Source of the DNA: Lethocerus indicus | Taxonomy: Eukaryota; Arthropoda; Insecta; Hemiptera; Belostomatidae | Assembly: GCA_019843655.1 (NCBI GenBank) | Contig: JACDQD010000005.1 | Location: forward strand, 26,608,954 to 26,672,953 | Direction of reading: 5' to 3' | DNA length: 64,000 nt | In this document: in pieces, positions 1-15,258 of the stretch | Position numbering within the stretch: position 1 is the stretch's first letter | How the letters are laid out: each line of letters starts with the position of its first letter | Position numbers and translations under genes: made by a program | Notes under the pieces: generated by a model | The model's input: only the letters and a program-made list of their open reading frames with translations | What the model was told of the DNA's origin: nothing | The model's database searches: none

Positions 1-152
1 AAATGTTCGCTCTCAAGCCTGGCACGTCCGGAAACAGTGGATCACTGGGAAAAAAACCCTTCCTGCGAATGTAGCATATATACAAGCCAATGTCTTCGCC
101 ATAATCTGAAAATCTAAATAGTAGCCGACGATCTACAACGTCAACGTCCCAT

Positions 153-156
<4 letters not shown>

Positions 157-196
<40 letters not shown>
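157..196. repeat. (AT)n microsatellite
   Basis: An uninterrupted 40-bp AT dinucleotide array, flanked by ordinary non-repetitive sequence. Confidence 0.95.
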
Positions 197-199
<3 letters not shown>

Positions 200-1633
200 C
201 ATTTTGCGGCATTTTACCGGTTGGGTAGTGTTTTTTCTTTGTTATGCACATGAGGGGGCATTATTGACATTTTTCTTGAAAATATCGATAGCGTAATTGA
301 AAATAAAAACTGACTTATTTTTATAGCTAGCCCAGAATTAATATGTTCATTTCATGAAAACTCTACCAATTTGACAGCTTTTAATTTTTGGCAGCTTTTT
401 TAGTTCAGAAACTCTCGAGGCAGTATTTAATAAATAAGTAAATGATTATAAGTAATTCGTTAGTAAGTATTGCGATTCCGTTGCATAATTTTCAGTCCAA
501 GTGAATGGTCATATCCACTAACTCGCAAATGCATGTTACAAATATTTGAACAGATATGAATTCCTAAACGGAGGAGGCCGCATTATTGGAATCGTATTAT
601 TATAATTTATTAAAACGTTTATGAAAGAAAGTTATAATTTATTATGTACGGAGGACAGTGAGGGAACGGCGGCAAGCGGCAGCGTCCTACGTCGCTTGGC
701 AACCTTCAGCCGGCCACTATTCAGCGATAGTGGTATGTCACCTGTCACCTCTCGTTTGTAGAGTTCAAGTGACTTAACACTTTCTAATCTTAACGAAATA
801 CAGATACTATCTGTTCTCGGGGTACAGTTAGGAGATTGAAAAAGTAAAACGACGTACTATATACACCACCAGAACAGTTCTATTTATACCACCCCCTGAG
901 AATAACAATCAAATGTTGTTTGTAACAAAGAGCGAATTGTTTACCAATATTTTAAAGTCCACTGTTGAAGGAATTCGGGGCCCGTTGAAATTTCGCTAAC
1001 CTTCGTCACTAATGAATCGACTGGTTGACTTTTGGTTCCATTTTGGAACTAAAAATGGAATGTCGTTAATTATTATACTGCGGTGTCTCGACCGGAAAAG
1101 GAACAGAGTTTTCTCCCCTGAAAACTCCTCTCAAAACTCACTTATTTCTCCAGATAGCTGTAAATTTCTACTTTAAACTGCGAGGAAAAACTGTGAATTA
1201 TTCCCAGTCACAAATGAGAGAGTATATATATTGTGTCGTTGCGGAGGACTATACGGATGAAATTATTGGACTTGGTCAAACAAATGCATAAAGCATTTGT
1301 CTGTCACCGTTATTTCTACAAATAAATACTTTTCTTTGTCTGAAGACGCCAAATTATTATTTGTAAATGTAAAATCTTTGTGTCCGTTAAAATAAATCAT
1401 GACTCAAAGTGAGAACTCGGGTTCGTTTTAAACGTTTCATCATGCCGAACTAGATGGCGCTGTTCGGGTATAGACATTTCGTGAAAGGTCTCAACGAAGT
1501 ATTCCTAAAGATATGGTTCGTTCTACTTTTTTTTAACCGCAACGAACTTCAGACACTGTCCATCATCCTTATGCCTTTATGTCGCTCGATATATTCTGAG
1601 CTCATTCCAGTACTTATGTATTTTGTATTCCGT

Positions 1634-1730
1634 AGATTTCGTGTTCTGTCTCCTCTCGCTGGTTTGATCTTTTCATAGGCCGGTTTCGTCTGCTCGCCAT
1701 CTTCAGAAGCAGTGTGATTCACTTTGGATG
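1634..1730. repeat. Dispersed repeat, copy 1
   Basis: This segment aligns closely with 17899-18007, with a few substitutions and two small gaps. Both copies share the core GCTCGCCATCTTCAG and a nearby ACCGG/GCCGG-TTTCG block. Similarity fades on both sides, so these are fragments of an interspersed repeat family rather than a segmental duplication. I do not recognise the family. Confidence 0.75.
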
Positions 1731-2317
1731 CTCCACAAGCACCCTACCTTTCTTTTGTATATTTCTTATGCACCCTATATTTCTTATGTATGATTTTTTT
1801 TACAAATTTCTTCTCAACTTTCCAATATGGGCGCCGACTGCTTCGCCATTTTTTATATAGTATGGACCCTTTGACTTCAAGTAAACTGAAACTGTAATAA
1901 TTTTCCGGCTGAGTCGACAGATTCCTGTCTGCCCTTGGTTTGTCGCCCTGGCATGAATCACGGGTCTCGAAATACAATCGCGTACAGACAAGGTCCTAGT
2001 CACGATGCCGTTACACATAGAGTAAGCCTGGGCCGACAGACACAACTGTTGATACTTACCAATTACGGTCTGTTTTTCGAACGTGAATAAAGCCTCCCGT
2101 TATTCTTGTTCGGCCGGCTTTTGTAGGTACCGCCATCGTGCGCAAATTTGGGCGATTAATAGTAACGGACAGTAGTAAAACATTCAGCGTCCGTTATTCA
2201 TTCATCTGAGGGATGTTTAAGCCATTCTGAGTTACAAAACAGTTTATGGTTTTTTCGTAGAATATCATAAAATAATGTATGCTTCATACAAATAAATATC
2301 GGGTACTAAGAAAGGTA

Positions 2318-2320
<3 letters not shown>

Positions 2321-2357
<37 letters not shown>
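2321..2357. repeat. (TA)n microsatellite
   Basis: An uninterrupted 37-bp TA dinucleotide array. Confidence 0.95.
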
Positions 2358-2359
<2 letters not shown>

Positions 2360-3673
2360 CTGAATCAGTACTAGCCTAAACATTTAATTAGGAACAGAAA
2401 ATTTCTCGGGCGAATGACATTGGCTCTTTGTTGAAGAACGTTGCGCGTTGTCGTCGAGCTGTATCTTTCTAAAAGCTCATACCAAAGAATTTTATTCGGC
2501 GGGATATTTTCAAGAAAATGCGTTTCAGTCTAATATAACCAGATTGTCGGGAGTTTGGAGTCTTAATTTGGCACGGTGACAAGTCCTTGGTTCGAAACCG
2601 ACGGTCGAAAACGATTTTTGGATCGTTGAAATGTTCCGGGTTTTTTTTGTTTTCGAATTTAATACCTGGGCGTCCCCAATGCAGCGGCGACGTGGAAATG
2701 AGCCTTACCAAATGAATGCTTCCTTTAAAGGAAGGATCTCTGTGAGAATTAACTGGGTTGCGATTAAGACTTGAATGATAAATTATTAATTAGGGGTTTG
2801 CAAGGGGCGGGATATTTTGTAATATCATTACGAATCCCATTTTTACTTAAAAATCGGACGACAGCTCATTAAGGTTACAAGATCGCAACTTAAATTGCAC
2901 GATATCATCCTTATAAAAATCTGTTTTCTCTAAATTATAATTATATTTATTATAATTATATATAAATTATAATTATATTTTATTAAATTAAGTCACAACA
3001 AAATTACGAGACAAAATAAGTTTGTCAAGCCTTTTGCGATTAAAGAATAAAACAATGGTGTCCGTTTCAAAAATGGATTCATGAAAATGTTCTGAATTAA
3101 TGATTACATATGTGAACGACCTTACTCCATTGAAGAGAGAGAATGAGAGGTATTATACACTAGGTCATTGCACACATCACTGTTGGCAGAAGCCGTTGTT
3201 TAACATTCACTGCCAGCCCTCTCACTTAACTATTTGATTCACTTATCAAGCTCTAGGCCAAATCGTATCCGGAGTTCAGTGTCAATGAGTTGTATTTGGC
3301 AAACTGGCCAAGTCACAAGGTATTCAATCGGGTTCAGTGCGCTTACTAATGCGTAGTTCGCTAATACTTTTAATTTGAAGCCAAGAGAGATGATTAGAGA
3401 AGTTTGTACAGTCGACAAGCCCAAGTGACTGACTGTGTTATTGAGGGGGGAGAGAAGGAGAAACCGGTCTAGTTTATAACGAAATAAGCGGGCTGAGACA
3501 AGACTGAAAGAACCATGGTACGACGTAAATATCATATTTCAATTATCGAAAATAATATTTTTTCAATTATTTAAATCAACTTTTTATTTTCATAAACTAT
3601 TTTCATTCTACAGGCTGTAGGAGGCCACTTTTTGGTTCATGTCTCAATACGGCGAGTTGATATGTGAGCGTCA

Positions 3674-3698
3674 GTGTGTGTGTGTGTGTGTGTGTGTG
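3674..3698. repeat. (GT)n microsatellite
   Basis: A 25-bp GT dinucleotide array. It generates short spurious open frames rich in Val/Cys on one strand and His/Thr on the other. Confidence 0.9.
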
Positions 3699-6600
3699 CA
3701 CATGTGCCCAGGACACAATTCCAAGAAGCCGAAGGCGTCGAATAAGTTTTAAATTAACTGTCCTTGTTTCCTGTCTCGGTGAAATGAGGCTTCTTTCGGA
3801 GTTCCGGTTTGTATATTCAAGGCCACGTCTGATATCTTCCCGAAAGTGGCACGTGTTCTCTTCATATTCCCCACGTGACCGAGGAAAATGTATTTCCTTA
3901 AAACTTATTTGCATAAACACGAAAGTTGTCCAGGAATTTTCGTGTTTTATTATGCGAAAACTATAGGGAATATGTAAAATGTCGATGCTCTAAGTTTGTC
4001 AGATACAGGTTCTCAAGATCATATCACTATAACAAAAATTTAGAAATTGTTCATTTGTAGCTACTAAACAAATATACTATAGTATTAATTCGAAACAAAT
4101 CAAATAAGACAGTAATTTTAAATTCATCACACATTTTTCTCTCTGAATTTTACTTATGAGTAAATTGTGTAAACCCTAGTATGAAATATGTTGAAATTAA
4201 AGTACGTTTGTACTAAAGCAAGGTCCATTGATTGCAGGCAATAATGTTGCTATTTATAAAAACAAGGGAATTCACGGAAGATTAGTTCCCTATCTAAGAG
4301 CCTTACATCGCACAGAACGTCGGGAAACGACGATAATTCAGGATTATTTTCATAGATATTTCACTTTCACTCGATTTATCCTTGGGACAGGATGGCACCA
4401 CACTTTTCTGTAGAGAAGAGAGAATTTTTTTGTTCGGACTTAAACCCGTCTATTCGACCGATCTGGTCTTTTGGAGTCCGGAAATCTCTTTATATGACCA
4501 AACCTTACTGTGTCAATATTCGTAGCTACAGCGCGAGCAATGTTGCCTACTTCCATGAAACAGTAGAACACACAGAGGCTGTTCACCAAATATTGATCCG
4601 AAAAAACCACTAACCGAAGAGATATTTTGAACAAAATTCAGCGATAAAAATAATATTTATATTTGTCTAAACATTTAGATATATAGATTGTTGTGACAAT
4701 AGGAAATATGCAATATCTAACAGAATTATAATGAGATATACAGACATTAACGGTAAATTTACGAGGATCCTATAGGTTTTCTAATCCATTCTGTTGTTTG
4801 GTTGAAAGTATTGCTCTCAATACTGCTTGGTGACAACGAGGGCTCATAAAGCGTAAATTTTATTTTCGAATATTCGGACATCGTGTAGTAAACGAATGCA
4901 ACCCGTTGAAATAGATGGCCGAATGAAAAAAAAATATTAAGACTACGTAGATCTATTAAGTCATGCTGTACTCGGTTTCTCGCTAGGACTAGAAGGGTAA
5001 ATTCTTACTTCTTCCTCCTGTACATTTCTTCACCATTCCTTAACCTACTTTTGCTCGGCTACTTGCAGTGAATGGCAGAAAAACTTACGGGCGAGTTTGG
5101 AAAGGGGAAATAAAAGTGTTCTCCTTTTATAACAACAATCACGGTACCGCCGCTACAATAAGATAAGCGTACAACTGCCCACCGTTACAGCCTGCACAAT
5201 AAGAAATTTCTACTCTAGTTAGCTGCGAAATGAACACAAAATATTTCAGCTGCTAGTTAAGTTTGAGATTACATATATAATGTAATTACCATAGAATTTC
5301 TCTCGCAGATTGGTAGCTTGAGTATTAGTCGCGCGATGAATTCGATTCGCGCAAGTGAAGCGGATACATTAAAAAAAGGTTTCGAAATGATTTTTCAAAA
5401 ATTCTCTTCAGTTCAACGTTCGCTATCATATGCCAGGTTTTCTGGTGAAACGAGAATTTTTGTTTTTTCAACATACAAGCGAAAAACCAGGATTTGGAGA
5501 GGCAAATTGGGCGGACAGTGAGGAATATTTAAAGTGTTTTGCGACGTTCTAATTAATTTGTTATGTTATTATTAAAGGTCAAATGTGAAGTAAGAGGGTG
5601 GTCTTCCTATTTTCAAATTTTTATTTTACCCACTGCGACATTAAACCTGAAGTGTATCTTGGTGGATCGGCACCACCTTGAGCCCACACATCCCACTTTT
5701 GTGCCAAATTCTATTCAACTCGTGTCACCCGAGTTATTAGGTGGCATAATTGTTGTTGTTTTATTTTAAGAAAAGGTAGGTACTAAAAATGTTGCGTCAT
5801 ATTTTGTAGAGCTCCGCACTAAATCTTCGCCGAGTGTATATCCACCGTTGTCAGTGTATTTTTAATAATAGATTTTCGAACTGCAAAGACAGGGATCACA
5901 ACGCGGCAATAGCTGTAGAACATTTGAAGCCTTTTTTTACATTTAAATATTCGCAGTAAGCAACCGCCAACCAATTCCCATGGTAAGCCGTCGGCCGAAC
6001 TATAAATCTGGTCCACGTCACCGGTTTAACCTCTACGGCAAAATCGCCCTTCATTCTTCGCATCGGACAATCACTTGCTTTTAGATGAGATCATTAATAA
6101 TTACAACTGAGCGAACAAACGCTTTACTTCCTAATAGACCGCTATCTTGGAGAGGTTGCGTGCTGCACAGGGCAAATGAAGTTTAATAGTTATAAAGCCG
6201 ATTTGGGCATCCGCTATTTTAAATATGGGCAATTTATCCGGGCACCGTGTGACCGATAATCTCATAATAAGGTAGTAGAATGATAATGGTTTTTTTCGCG
6301 AGGGTGGAGCGGTCGAATTGAATCTCCGCCAGTGTGCGGGTCGAGTTTCTACCCGTGCGAAAAAAAACCGGGCCCACCTGGTGGAGACCGATGAGGCCGG
6401 TTCACTGAACACAGGGACACACACGCACCGGACAGACCCGCCGGGATAACCAGTTTGCAGGAATTCGTTGCGTTTCATGAAAAAAAAATGGCAAAGCAAG
6501 TATGGAGAGCGGGTAGAAAGGGACCATTGATCCTTAGTGAGGAATCTGAATCGTTCGATAATCAGTATTGACTAGACTAATTTCAGTTTAATACGTATGC

Positions 6601-7005
6601 AAATTGTAACTCCTTAAACAATAATCCACTCGTACCGTTTTTTTCTATTATATACCTTTGATATTTTTACGATCCGCACAATGTTCTGGTTTGGTCCGAT
6701 GACTATAACTAGTAATCATTGTTTAAAATCACAGCAACGCCTGCAGGAGTATAGTCGCATATAGTCGCCTACATTAAAAAAATAATGACATAGTTATTGG
6801 TGGGAAATTACGGTAATCGCCAGAGGGGGTTCTAAAGGGTTAGCGTGTTCCAAAAAATTTCGGGGCCTTCCTACGCTTAAATATCCCAATCAAAAAATTG
6901 AATTTCTGTAGAGACCGTGCAACTGTGAAACTTTGTATATGACCGAGTTTAATTGCTGGTACTTATGCGGTAGTGTGTGCATTTAACACACTGAGTTAAC
7001 TGTGC

Positions 7006-7026
7006 GACCGGAGAATGTCTCCGGTC
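7006..7026. repeat. Perfect GC-rich hairpin
   Basis: A 9-bp perfect inverted repeat (GACCGGAGA and its complement) surrounds a 3-nt loop. Its meaning is unknown; one such hairpin in 29 kb may be chance. Confidence 0.6.
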
Positions 7027-8253
7027 AAGAATCGCATTTACTGTATACCAGTTGGGCTACACGAGTGTTCGGGAGAGTTTCCGTCGCCTTTCTGTAAGCC
7101 GGGGCTGGAATAAGTTGGCAGCAATTCCTCTTGTACTTGATGAAAGAAAAGGGAGAAAAACAGTTTCCTTGGGGCTGGCAGAACGGAGTTGAGCCGGGTG
7201 GAAAGAGACAGAGGGAGAGAGAGAGAGAGCAGAACGTTGATCCTGAAAGTGGAATTTCAAATTAAGTTGGTGAGATGCCAAAAGATTATGGTAAGGAGAC
7301 GAGGGCTCCAGCAGACGACCCTAGGGATCGCATAGGTTCCTAAATCTTCATCGATTTGTATTGGGTGTTACCTTTATTTCAATTGTAAGCACTGATATAT
7401 GGAGCAACCGAAGTCATTATTTAAATACTGATATGGGATTTTATACAGCCCTCGAGTTTTATATTTATACAACAGGAATTTTATAACAAAGATTTGGACT
7501 TATATACCAGAATTTAAATCTGGGTAGTTATAAACCCCAAATGCATTTGGCCCTGTTTTCTGACAAGTGGCAGGTATGTGGATGTAAAACTTCCCCAGTA
7601 GGGGAAAGCCTACTTTCACCGGACAACGTTCAGCAAATCAATATTCGCATGAAGACAGCACGGCAAATCACAAGGATTTGTTGCACTTTTAAAATAATTT
7701 ATAATTTCAAATATACTTTTATGTGAATTTAATTCGTCAAATTTCATTCAGTGATTCTGGGGACTGGCGTTTCGACGAGAGAACTAACTTATCACGAACC
7801 AGCTCTCAAAAACTTTTCTGTTCGATATAAATGATAAACATGAATTATTAAAATATCATTTGAGCGAGTTGAAATACGAGCATTGTCTACTTATCCAACT
7901 GTACTCTCTCAGGTTTCTGTTCTCAAGGTTCAGGTACAGGCGACGTGACCATTGAAAATCGGCATTTCTAACCCTAATAATATCCAAAAATCCTCTTGTA
8001 CTATTCAGCTCTCCATGCTTAAGGTTTTTTATTTTACTTTTTCCTTGTGTAACTTTGTAATTATATTACTCTTATTTTATTCATTATTATTTGGGACAAA
8101 GATCAAGAAATAGTAAGACAACATATGAATTATCAGATTAGACGTGGTATGTGGCATGAAGAATCAGCTCTCAAGTCGAACTGGAGTTATTTTAGAATTA
8201 GTAATTATAAATATTGTTAACTATATTCTTTCTATTATTAAAAATCATATGAA

Positions 8254-8256
<3 letters not shown>

Positions 8257-8308
<52 letters not shown>
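8257..8308. repeat. (TA)n microsatellite
   Basis: A 52-bp TA dinucleotide array, the longest in the window. Confidence 0.95.
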
Positions 8309-8310
<2 letters not shown>

Positions 8311-9696
8311 CTTCAAGTTATTGAAAATATCCTGTATAGCAAACTTCTGGGCGTCTCTGATCGATTAATTTTTAGTTGGAGATGAGATCACCCGTAGTTG
8401 GCCTTGGCATTATGTAGGTTTATAGGCTTAGTCACTTATTTCGAATTGGGATTTTTTTAAAAGAGAATTTTCGTCAGTAATTTTTAATTGCTCGCTTCGA
8501 CCTCTGACTTGAGAGGCTGGAATTGACCTTAGTTTAAAACGACGTTGGAAAACTTGCGAAATACCGTTATTGACACAACTTGCGACACCTGGTAAAAGTG
8601 GCTCTTGCAGGTTAAGTTTATTTTAGAGAAATGAACAGCGGAAAAAACATAAGGGAGACTATTGGCCGTGACCCAGTTTGCTCTTTGGGAAGTATGATCG
8701 GTTTTCAGAATATTAATGCAATTCGTTGAACTATAAATGCTTTTAAGAAAGACATTTTTCTTGCCCGGCAAAAAATGTAATACATATGTCAATTCTGTCT
8801 GCAGTTGTCAGTTCAGTGTGAGTTGTAACGGCAGTCCTATGCTCATAAAAATCAGTGCGAAACATGTAATTTGTTTATACCATTGAAATTGGCTTTAGTA
8901 GGGCAAATCAATTTTCCCATACTGTATAAAAAATGTTCCGGGCGGAACTTTTGTTTTCTTAGGCAACAACATGTTGAGCCGTCATCTAGAATTCCTAACT
9001 GAACAGGTGTTTCATTGTTCATAGCGTCTCGGCGTACGTTACACAACTGGGTAACATAGTTATGTTGCAATTCATTGACTTTACAAGTAATGTCAAGGTA
9101 AACCCCGCGGGAAAATTTTAATGGCGTTTATATTACCAAATAAGTTGAAAAAAAGTCAGTTATAAGCAGTACTCTATAGAAGTGAATCATTCTGTAAATA
9201 CGATCTCTTGCATAAGGGATTTCGTCGGTTTTCGACGGTTATAAGGGGCGTACATTTTTTCAATACGTATCAAGTAGGCTGATAATGAGAAGATGTTAGA
9301 ACAAATTAATATGCCAACAGTTGTTAACAACGGATTATAGACACTGAAAGGCGACTAATGAATGGATGAACGAATGAATGGGCTGTGAATGAATGAGCCC
9401 ACTGACGGGGACCCATTGACAAATGGCTCATTTGTACTATAGACCGGATAATAATCCGCTGTGGAGTGTGACCCTAATAACATGTCATTAGATAAAATTT
9501 TAGAGACCGAGATTTGTCGATTTGGCCTCGCTCTGTGCTATTGGTAAACGGGTTCCAGAATGTTTCTGTCTCTGCTTGAAATAATTAGAAATACCCTGAT
9601 AATATCCATTATTGACCGAACTATGATCAGCTTTCTATTAGCTATTTCTACTTTGGTACCCACCTGCTGATCCAACACCATACTATTTTTAGCGTT

Positions 9697-9721
9697 TATA
9701 TATATATATATATATATATAT
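9697..9721. repeat. (TA)n microsatellite
   Basis: A 25-bp TA dinucleotide array. Confidence 0.9.
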
Positions 9722-12700
9722 GTTTTCAATCATGATGCTATGTATTTCTATTTTGAAAAGCTGATACTCATACAAATTATCAACACAAAGCCGCAGCTTT
9801 TTAGACGTTGGGATTCGAATTTTCAACTTTCCTTAAAATGGTAAGTGCATCTCATCTTGGGACCACTGCTGGCGGAGTATGGGGCAAATCAGGAAAAAGT
9901 TTCAAAAAATTTCAGTGATCAATTCGTTGACATCTTTAAATATTTTACGGTTTGGAATAAGCGCGGGGCGAACGGGCTCGTGGTGACGGTTGAACGAACG
10001 AGATTTTTGAAAATTCGAACCGAAACCGGTTTTTCCGAGTTGGAACCGATTTACAGCATGGGTGACGATAGAATAGAAAGCCTACAATTATTTTATTTTT
10101 ATTTCTACTCTTTCTGGCAAGCCTTACCGCTGTAAAATACAATATGTATTGGTGTGTCATAAGCGACACCACTCACAGTTTACTAATTAATTTGTATCTG
10201 TTGAAGTAAGAATCTCTCAGTGGTAACACCGGCCAGAATTCTTTTTATTCTTTGTACAAAATCTCCCATTTTGCCCTTTCATAACATACATATGTCATTT
10301 CAGTATCAAAAACTAGAATTAATGGAATACAAGTTATTCAGAACAAAGTTCTAGGAATTATAACAAATCCTCTATGATGCGCAAATACAGTTTTAGACTA
10401 CACATTGTTTCGAATAGTCAATTATCATATTTCAAAGCAGATTTCAGTCTTAAATCTTTCAGTGATTAAACCTTTCTCCCAGACCTTTGTATACCTTGTC
10501 CCTAACATATATAAGTTATAAGGCGGGTTCAGTCCGCCGTTTTCCCCTCCAGCGCCACTGACGCATCCTGCGTCTTATCCTGAATAAAAAACGAAATGCA
10601 GGATTCGGCTGAAAAACTGGTTGAGAGTGGGCGTATACATTGGCCGTCGGTTCAACGGAAAATAGCACTTTGTGAAAATTCAACTTGAAAACCAGTTTGC
10701 CGACTGGACATTTTGGTTCTTTTTATTTACAACTGAACGAAAGTGTCATCATCAAGTAGATTAATAACCACTCCTTTCAATTATATAGTATTATATACTA
10801 TATTCATATTCATAGAGGTGGTTAATTTTTAAACCGTGCGACTTTCAAATTACGAGACCAGGTTCACAATTAGTGATATTAAATTTTGAATTTTTTATTC
10901 AATTTAAAAAGCTTAGAAACTGTTATAGTTTCGTAATTACTTTCTGTACATAACTTCCGAATATTCATAATATAACATAGAAAACAGTTGCAATCATTTA
11001 CAAGTATCCTTGTGGGAGAAATGTTTGCAGGGATGTTTCAAGATCAATGCGGATTCCCTACATGCTTGAGTGAATGCTCACAGAATCATTAACGCGGCGG
11101 GTTATACATGCAATTATCCTGTTGTTCAACCAGCGGCTCAGACACGCGTTTGGTATGCGGAGGTGAATCCGATTCGAATTTGTCTGATATTTATCGAATG
11201 AATTTGGGACAACAATGGTTACATTTCAGCCGTTTAACGTTAGGCTTTCATCGTAGTAAACAGGATTTTGTCTCAGCTCTCTTGAAACTGCAGACGACGT
11301 CTTCCAATAACAGGGCCTATTAGCGGCCTATTAGACTTAAGGATCCTGACTCAGATCCCTGAGCTGTCTCACAGTCTAGCTGTCTGTCATGTAGAGTTTC
11401 AAGTCGTATGGCAGAATATGTCAAGAACATCGGACTGATTTAATATTCAAGGAGGGAATACTTCTTGGAATTTTCCGAAGTAGCGACAAACAGAGATAGT
11501 TCCGACTTGTTTTCTTCTAATTGGCGAAGCTCTGTATCCGTCCTTGCTTAATAATTGTTTAAAAGAAGTTCCACGACGGTAATAATTGCAGGCGTCGTTA
11601 TAAATCACGGCATCGGAACTCAATGCATATTGTCCCTGGCACTTGTGAATGTTTTAAGGTGTAGAATTCATCAAAGGCTTTCGAGACAATACGCACAAAG
11701 ACTTCATAAGCGAGGGTAGGCTCATCAAGAATACATGTCACTTTCAAAAGCGCACGACGACCGCTCGCTGTCATGTAACAAGCGGGCAGCGTGTACCTGC
11801 TTCACGTGTACAAAATTAATAACGATTTCCTCAAGCGTTTTCTTTGTTTTTCCGAATCGATTAATAACGCAGTGACAGTTATTAGACCCCTCGGAACGCA
11901 CCAAAAAATAATGCAACTCCATATTTTCCTCACTATTTTAACCTTGTTGTTTAAATAATTAATTTGTTTACTATATCGCTTATTTGTGTTTGTGAAGCGG
12001 ATATTTTATAGTTCTTTTTGGGGAACCAGTCAGTATCATCAGTATGCCAAGTCTTCGTGAAGGTCGAATGCGTTGAAAAACGATCTTGTTATATCGTTCC
12101 TGGAATCCAATTAATAAACTGAATTTGGCAATCCTTCGGCAGGAATTCTTTAAAGAATTTGTTTACGCGCATAAATTCAGAGACAGGGAGGTTTGTGTTT
12201 CACTGATGAGGTATTTTAAAGCTTATAAATTTTAAGGCATATAAATATGCCATGAAAATTTCTCAGTGATCTGAACTGAACATTTCGAAAATTGCTTTGT
12301 TGCGAACCGGTGCATACTTTTGGAAATATCGTGGTTTATCTGGACAACCAAATCGCAAAATGGTGCTTGGAATAATTTTAAGATAATAGAGGTTTAAAAT
12401 CTGTTTTATAGCATTTATCTAAAGCTTTACCTCCATGAGTTCTAAAGATATAACTAACATACTACAATGGTTTAAAAGTGTAATTCTTGTTATCCATGTC
12501 GAAAACTTGCTACTCCTAGGGGTGCAAACGTATGATTTCATGTCAGGATGATGGTTTAAGATCGTCCAGAACGCTCGGAAATTTGTGAATGTAATCGGCG
12601 GAGTATTTATAAAAATGAAATCGATCTGAAATTGTATCGGCCGGGAATGACAAAGGACAATGCTATGTCGGGTGGGAGGGCAGCTCTTCCAGAGAGGCGT

Positions 12701-13626
12701 GTGGCCTTGCCCGCTTAGCCAAGGCCGACCACGCGTTCGGTTAACGAAATTTCTCCCCCTCCTGAGACAATGCCAATATAACAGTACACCGAGACTCTTT
12801 GCGATTCATCTCACGGGACCGTTTTGGTTTTTTTTTGTTGTCCCCAACCTTTTTATTTCATCTGAAATACAGACCGAACGTCTCTGACCACGTCTCCCAA
12901 ATGTCTCCCGTCAGCTGTCATCAACTCCGAGTGGGAAACTGAACACCTGCCAAAAACCTCTTTCATTTTTTTTATTCACTTAATTCTCGCGTTTGGGAGG
13001 CGCGTATGAAAATTTTGCTTTCAATACTACCTGGTGATTGCTTCTTTAGCACTGACTTCTGAACTGAATTTACCTTTTTTTGACCTTAGATGAGGCCGAA
13101 AGCCTACAACATTCGGGTACCTTTCGGCCGACAGGAAATTCCACATTGCTGAATCTCGACTCACTTGCCACGTTTTTAAATTTAGTTCGATTAACATGCG
13201 CCGTTTGTGAAAATCGTTCGACGGGCGAACGCTAAAAAGGTCGAACGCACAAAAAAACGGTAAGGACATTCTGTCTACAAGTTAATATTAGATTTCAATT
13301 CCGCGTCTCTCCAATATCTCTAATTTGTCGCATCCAAGAAGTTCTCAAGTTTCTGTATTTTGGTTTTGGTCGTATTAATTCGTTTTTAGTTTTGTCTTTT
13401 GTTAATTTAACGAGATGCGGTTCGAATTCGGCTAACTTAAAAATGTCCCCAATGCGAATAATTGGATGCCGGAAAATTTAAGGCAATCAGCGAAAGACGT
13501 AAATATATTTTTTTGTATCCAAACTCTGAGCTATGACGAATGGCTCTACATTATGGTATACGCAGAAATATTGGGTATTTCTTATTTCATTATTCCTAAA
13601 GTTTAATTTGTCTTCCACACTCGTCG

Positions 13627-13627
<1 letters not shown>

Positions 13628-13667
<40 letters not shown>
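13628..13667. repeat. (TA)n microsatellite
   Basis: A 40-bp TA dinucleotide array. Confidence 0.95.
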
Positions 13668-13672
<5 letters not shown>

Positions 13673-15258
13673 AGAGAATCTTTGGTCCAATAACATTTTA
13701 TTCATCGAAGCAATCTTATATTAAATATGTAGATATATTGGGGTTTTTTTAATTACCCCGACACGATGACAAAAAAGCATTATTCGTGTATGTAGAACAA
13801 AAGTCAATAACTATTGCTATTGGTTTATTAATAAATAGTGGTACGATAATAGTTATTAGTGTGTTTCTGAGATTACAGGGTATTATTTTAATTGTAGTTG
13901 GGGCGTGGCAAGGTCGGCGGTCCGATGACTCCGGGGTTTAACGGCCTTCCCACCCGGGGGAGAAGCTACCCTTGAAAACTCTTCCCGCCACTCTTCTTGT
14001 TGTTGTCGTTGTCTTGTTTTGTATTCTCTCATGACTAACTGCAACAAAGAAAGCTGGCGTTTATTTGCAAAACCCCCGCTTCGGACCCGCCCGTTCCCAT
14101 CAATTAAGTGGCGGGAGAATACATGCATGCGTAAAAGAATGCATTTATTTCGCTGAATACTCGACATAACTGGGCGGAGGGCGTTGTGTAGCTCATAAAA
14201 AATATTAATTACGTTCATTATCTCTATTAACTAATTATTGTGAATATTTGCCGACATTTTTAAAGGGTTTGCTCTTCCAAGGCTTTCTTGTATGACGGTT
14301 TTCTGTCTAGCTACGTTATATTGAGTGCTGATTGCAATTGCATAAGAATATTAAATTCTATCAATTATGTGTAACTAAACTACGTACGTCACACCACAAT
14401 ACATACAGGCAATGCTACTTTCCTCTATGTAGTTAATATACTATACAAAAATTTCTTGAAATGTTACGGTAAATTTATCGAAGAGAATCGGGGGCGAAAT
14501 GTATATTGAACGATGAATGAAATTCAAGGGCATTCAGAATTTTATAAATTTGTAATGCTCAACCGCTATTCAGGCTTCCGAATAGTTCTTTCTATCTTAA
14601 AATTATTCCTAAGCGTTCGGGTAATCAATTATAAGTATGTTCCAGTCATGACTAGTTGAGGCGATGAAACACCAAGTAATCGGCCTTAAAAAATATAATC
14701 GAAAAAAATATGAATATTAATAACGTAGAGGGAATTAAAGGTGAACTTGTTTCCTCTATATTTAAAACTAAAAAAATTGATTGAGCATTACAATTTTTTA
14801 TTTTCAGTCTAATGTCATGGGAACGGGGTACTTTTATTGACCTGCATCAGGACTATTAATTATATTCATTGGCATTTAATACTGATATTAAGCCAGTTTT
14901 GGCGTTAGTTCACACGTTACACTGCCGGTGGGGTAAAACTAGTTTGGGACCGTTCTTGCAGTGGGGACATCGGGTGAGGATGAAATAAAAAGAGGCCGCT
15001 TTGGTCGACCTTGTTGGCGGCCGCCGCTCTTCGCATTCCACGAATGCCCAGAAATTTCCTCCATCAACTCCGTATGAACTTTATGAATTCCCCCTTGGCA
15101 TTTGGAATTTTCTCCTTGCCAAATCCCAAAGTATAAGGCAATAGAAGATTCCGAAGGACGAAAGTTTAGCTTAATGTTGCCGTTATGCAAGTGGACAGAC
15201 CAGCTGCGTCCGCTTCTGCGAGCCGCTTATTAGTCAGTTGCTATATTTTTTCGGAGGA

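Noticed and set aside
6131..6499. 122-codon minus-strand open frame
   Set aside because: Low-quality composition, no motif, no supporting exon structure.
13883..14218. 111-codon minus-strand open frame with a basic, Gln-rich segment
   Set aside because: Not similar to any protein I recognise and isolated from other exons. The local GC-rich patch explains the lack of stops.
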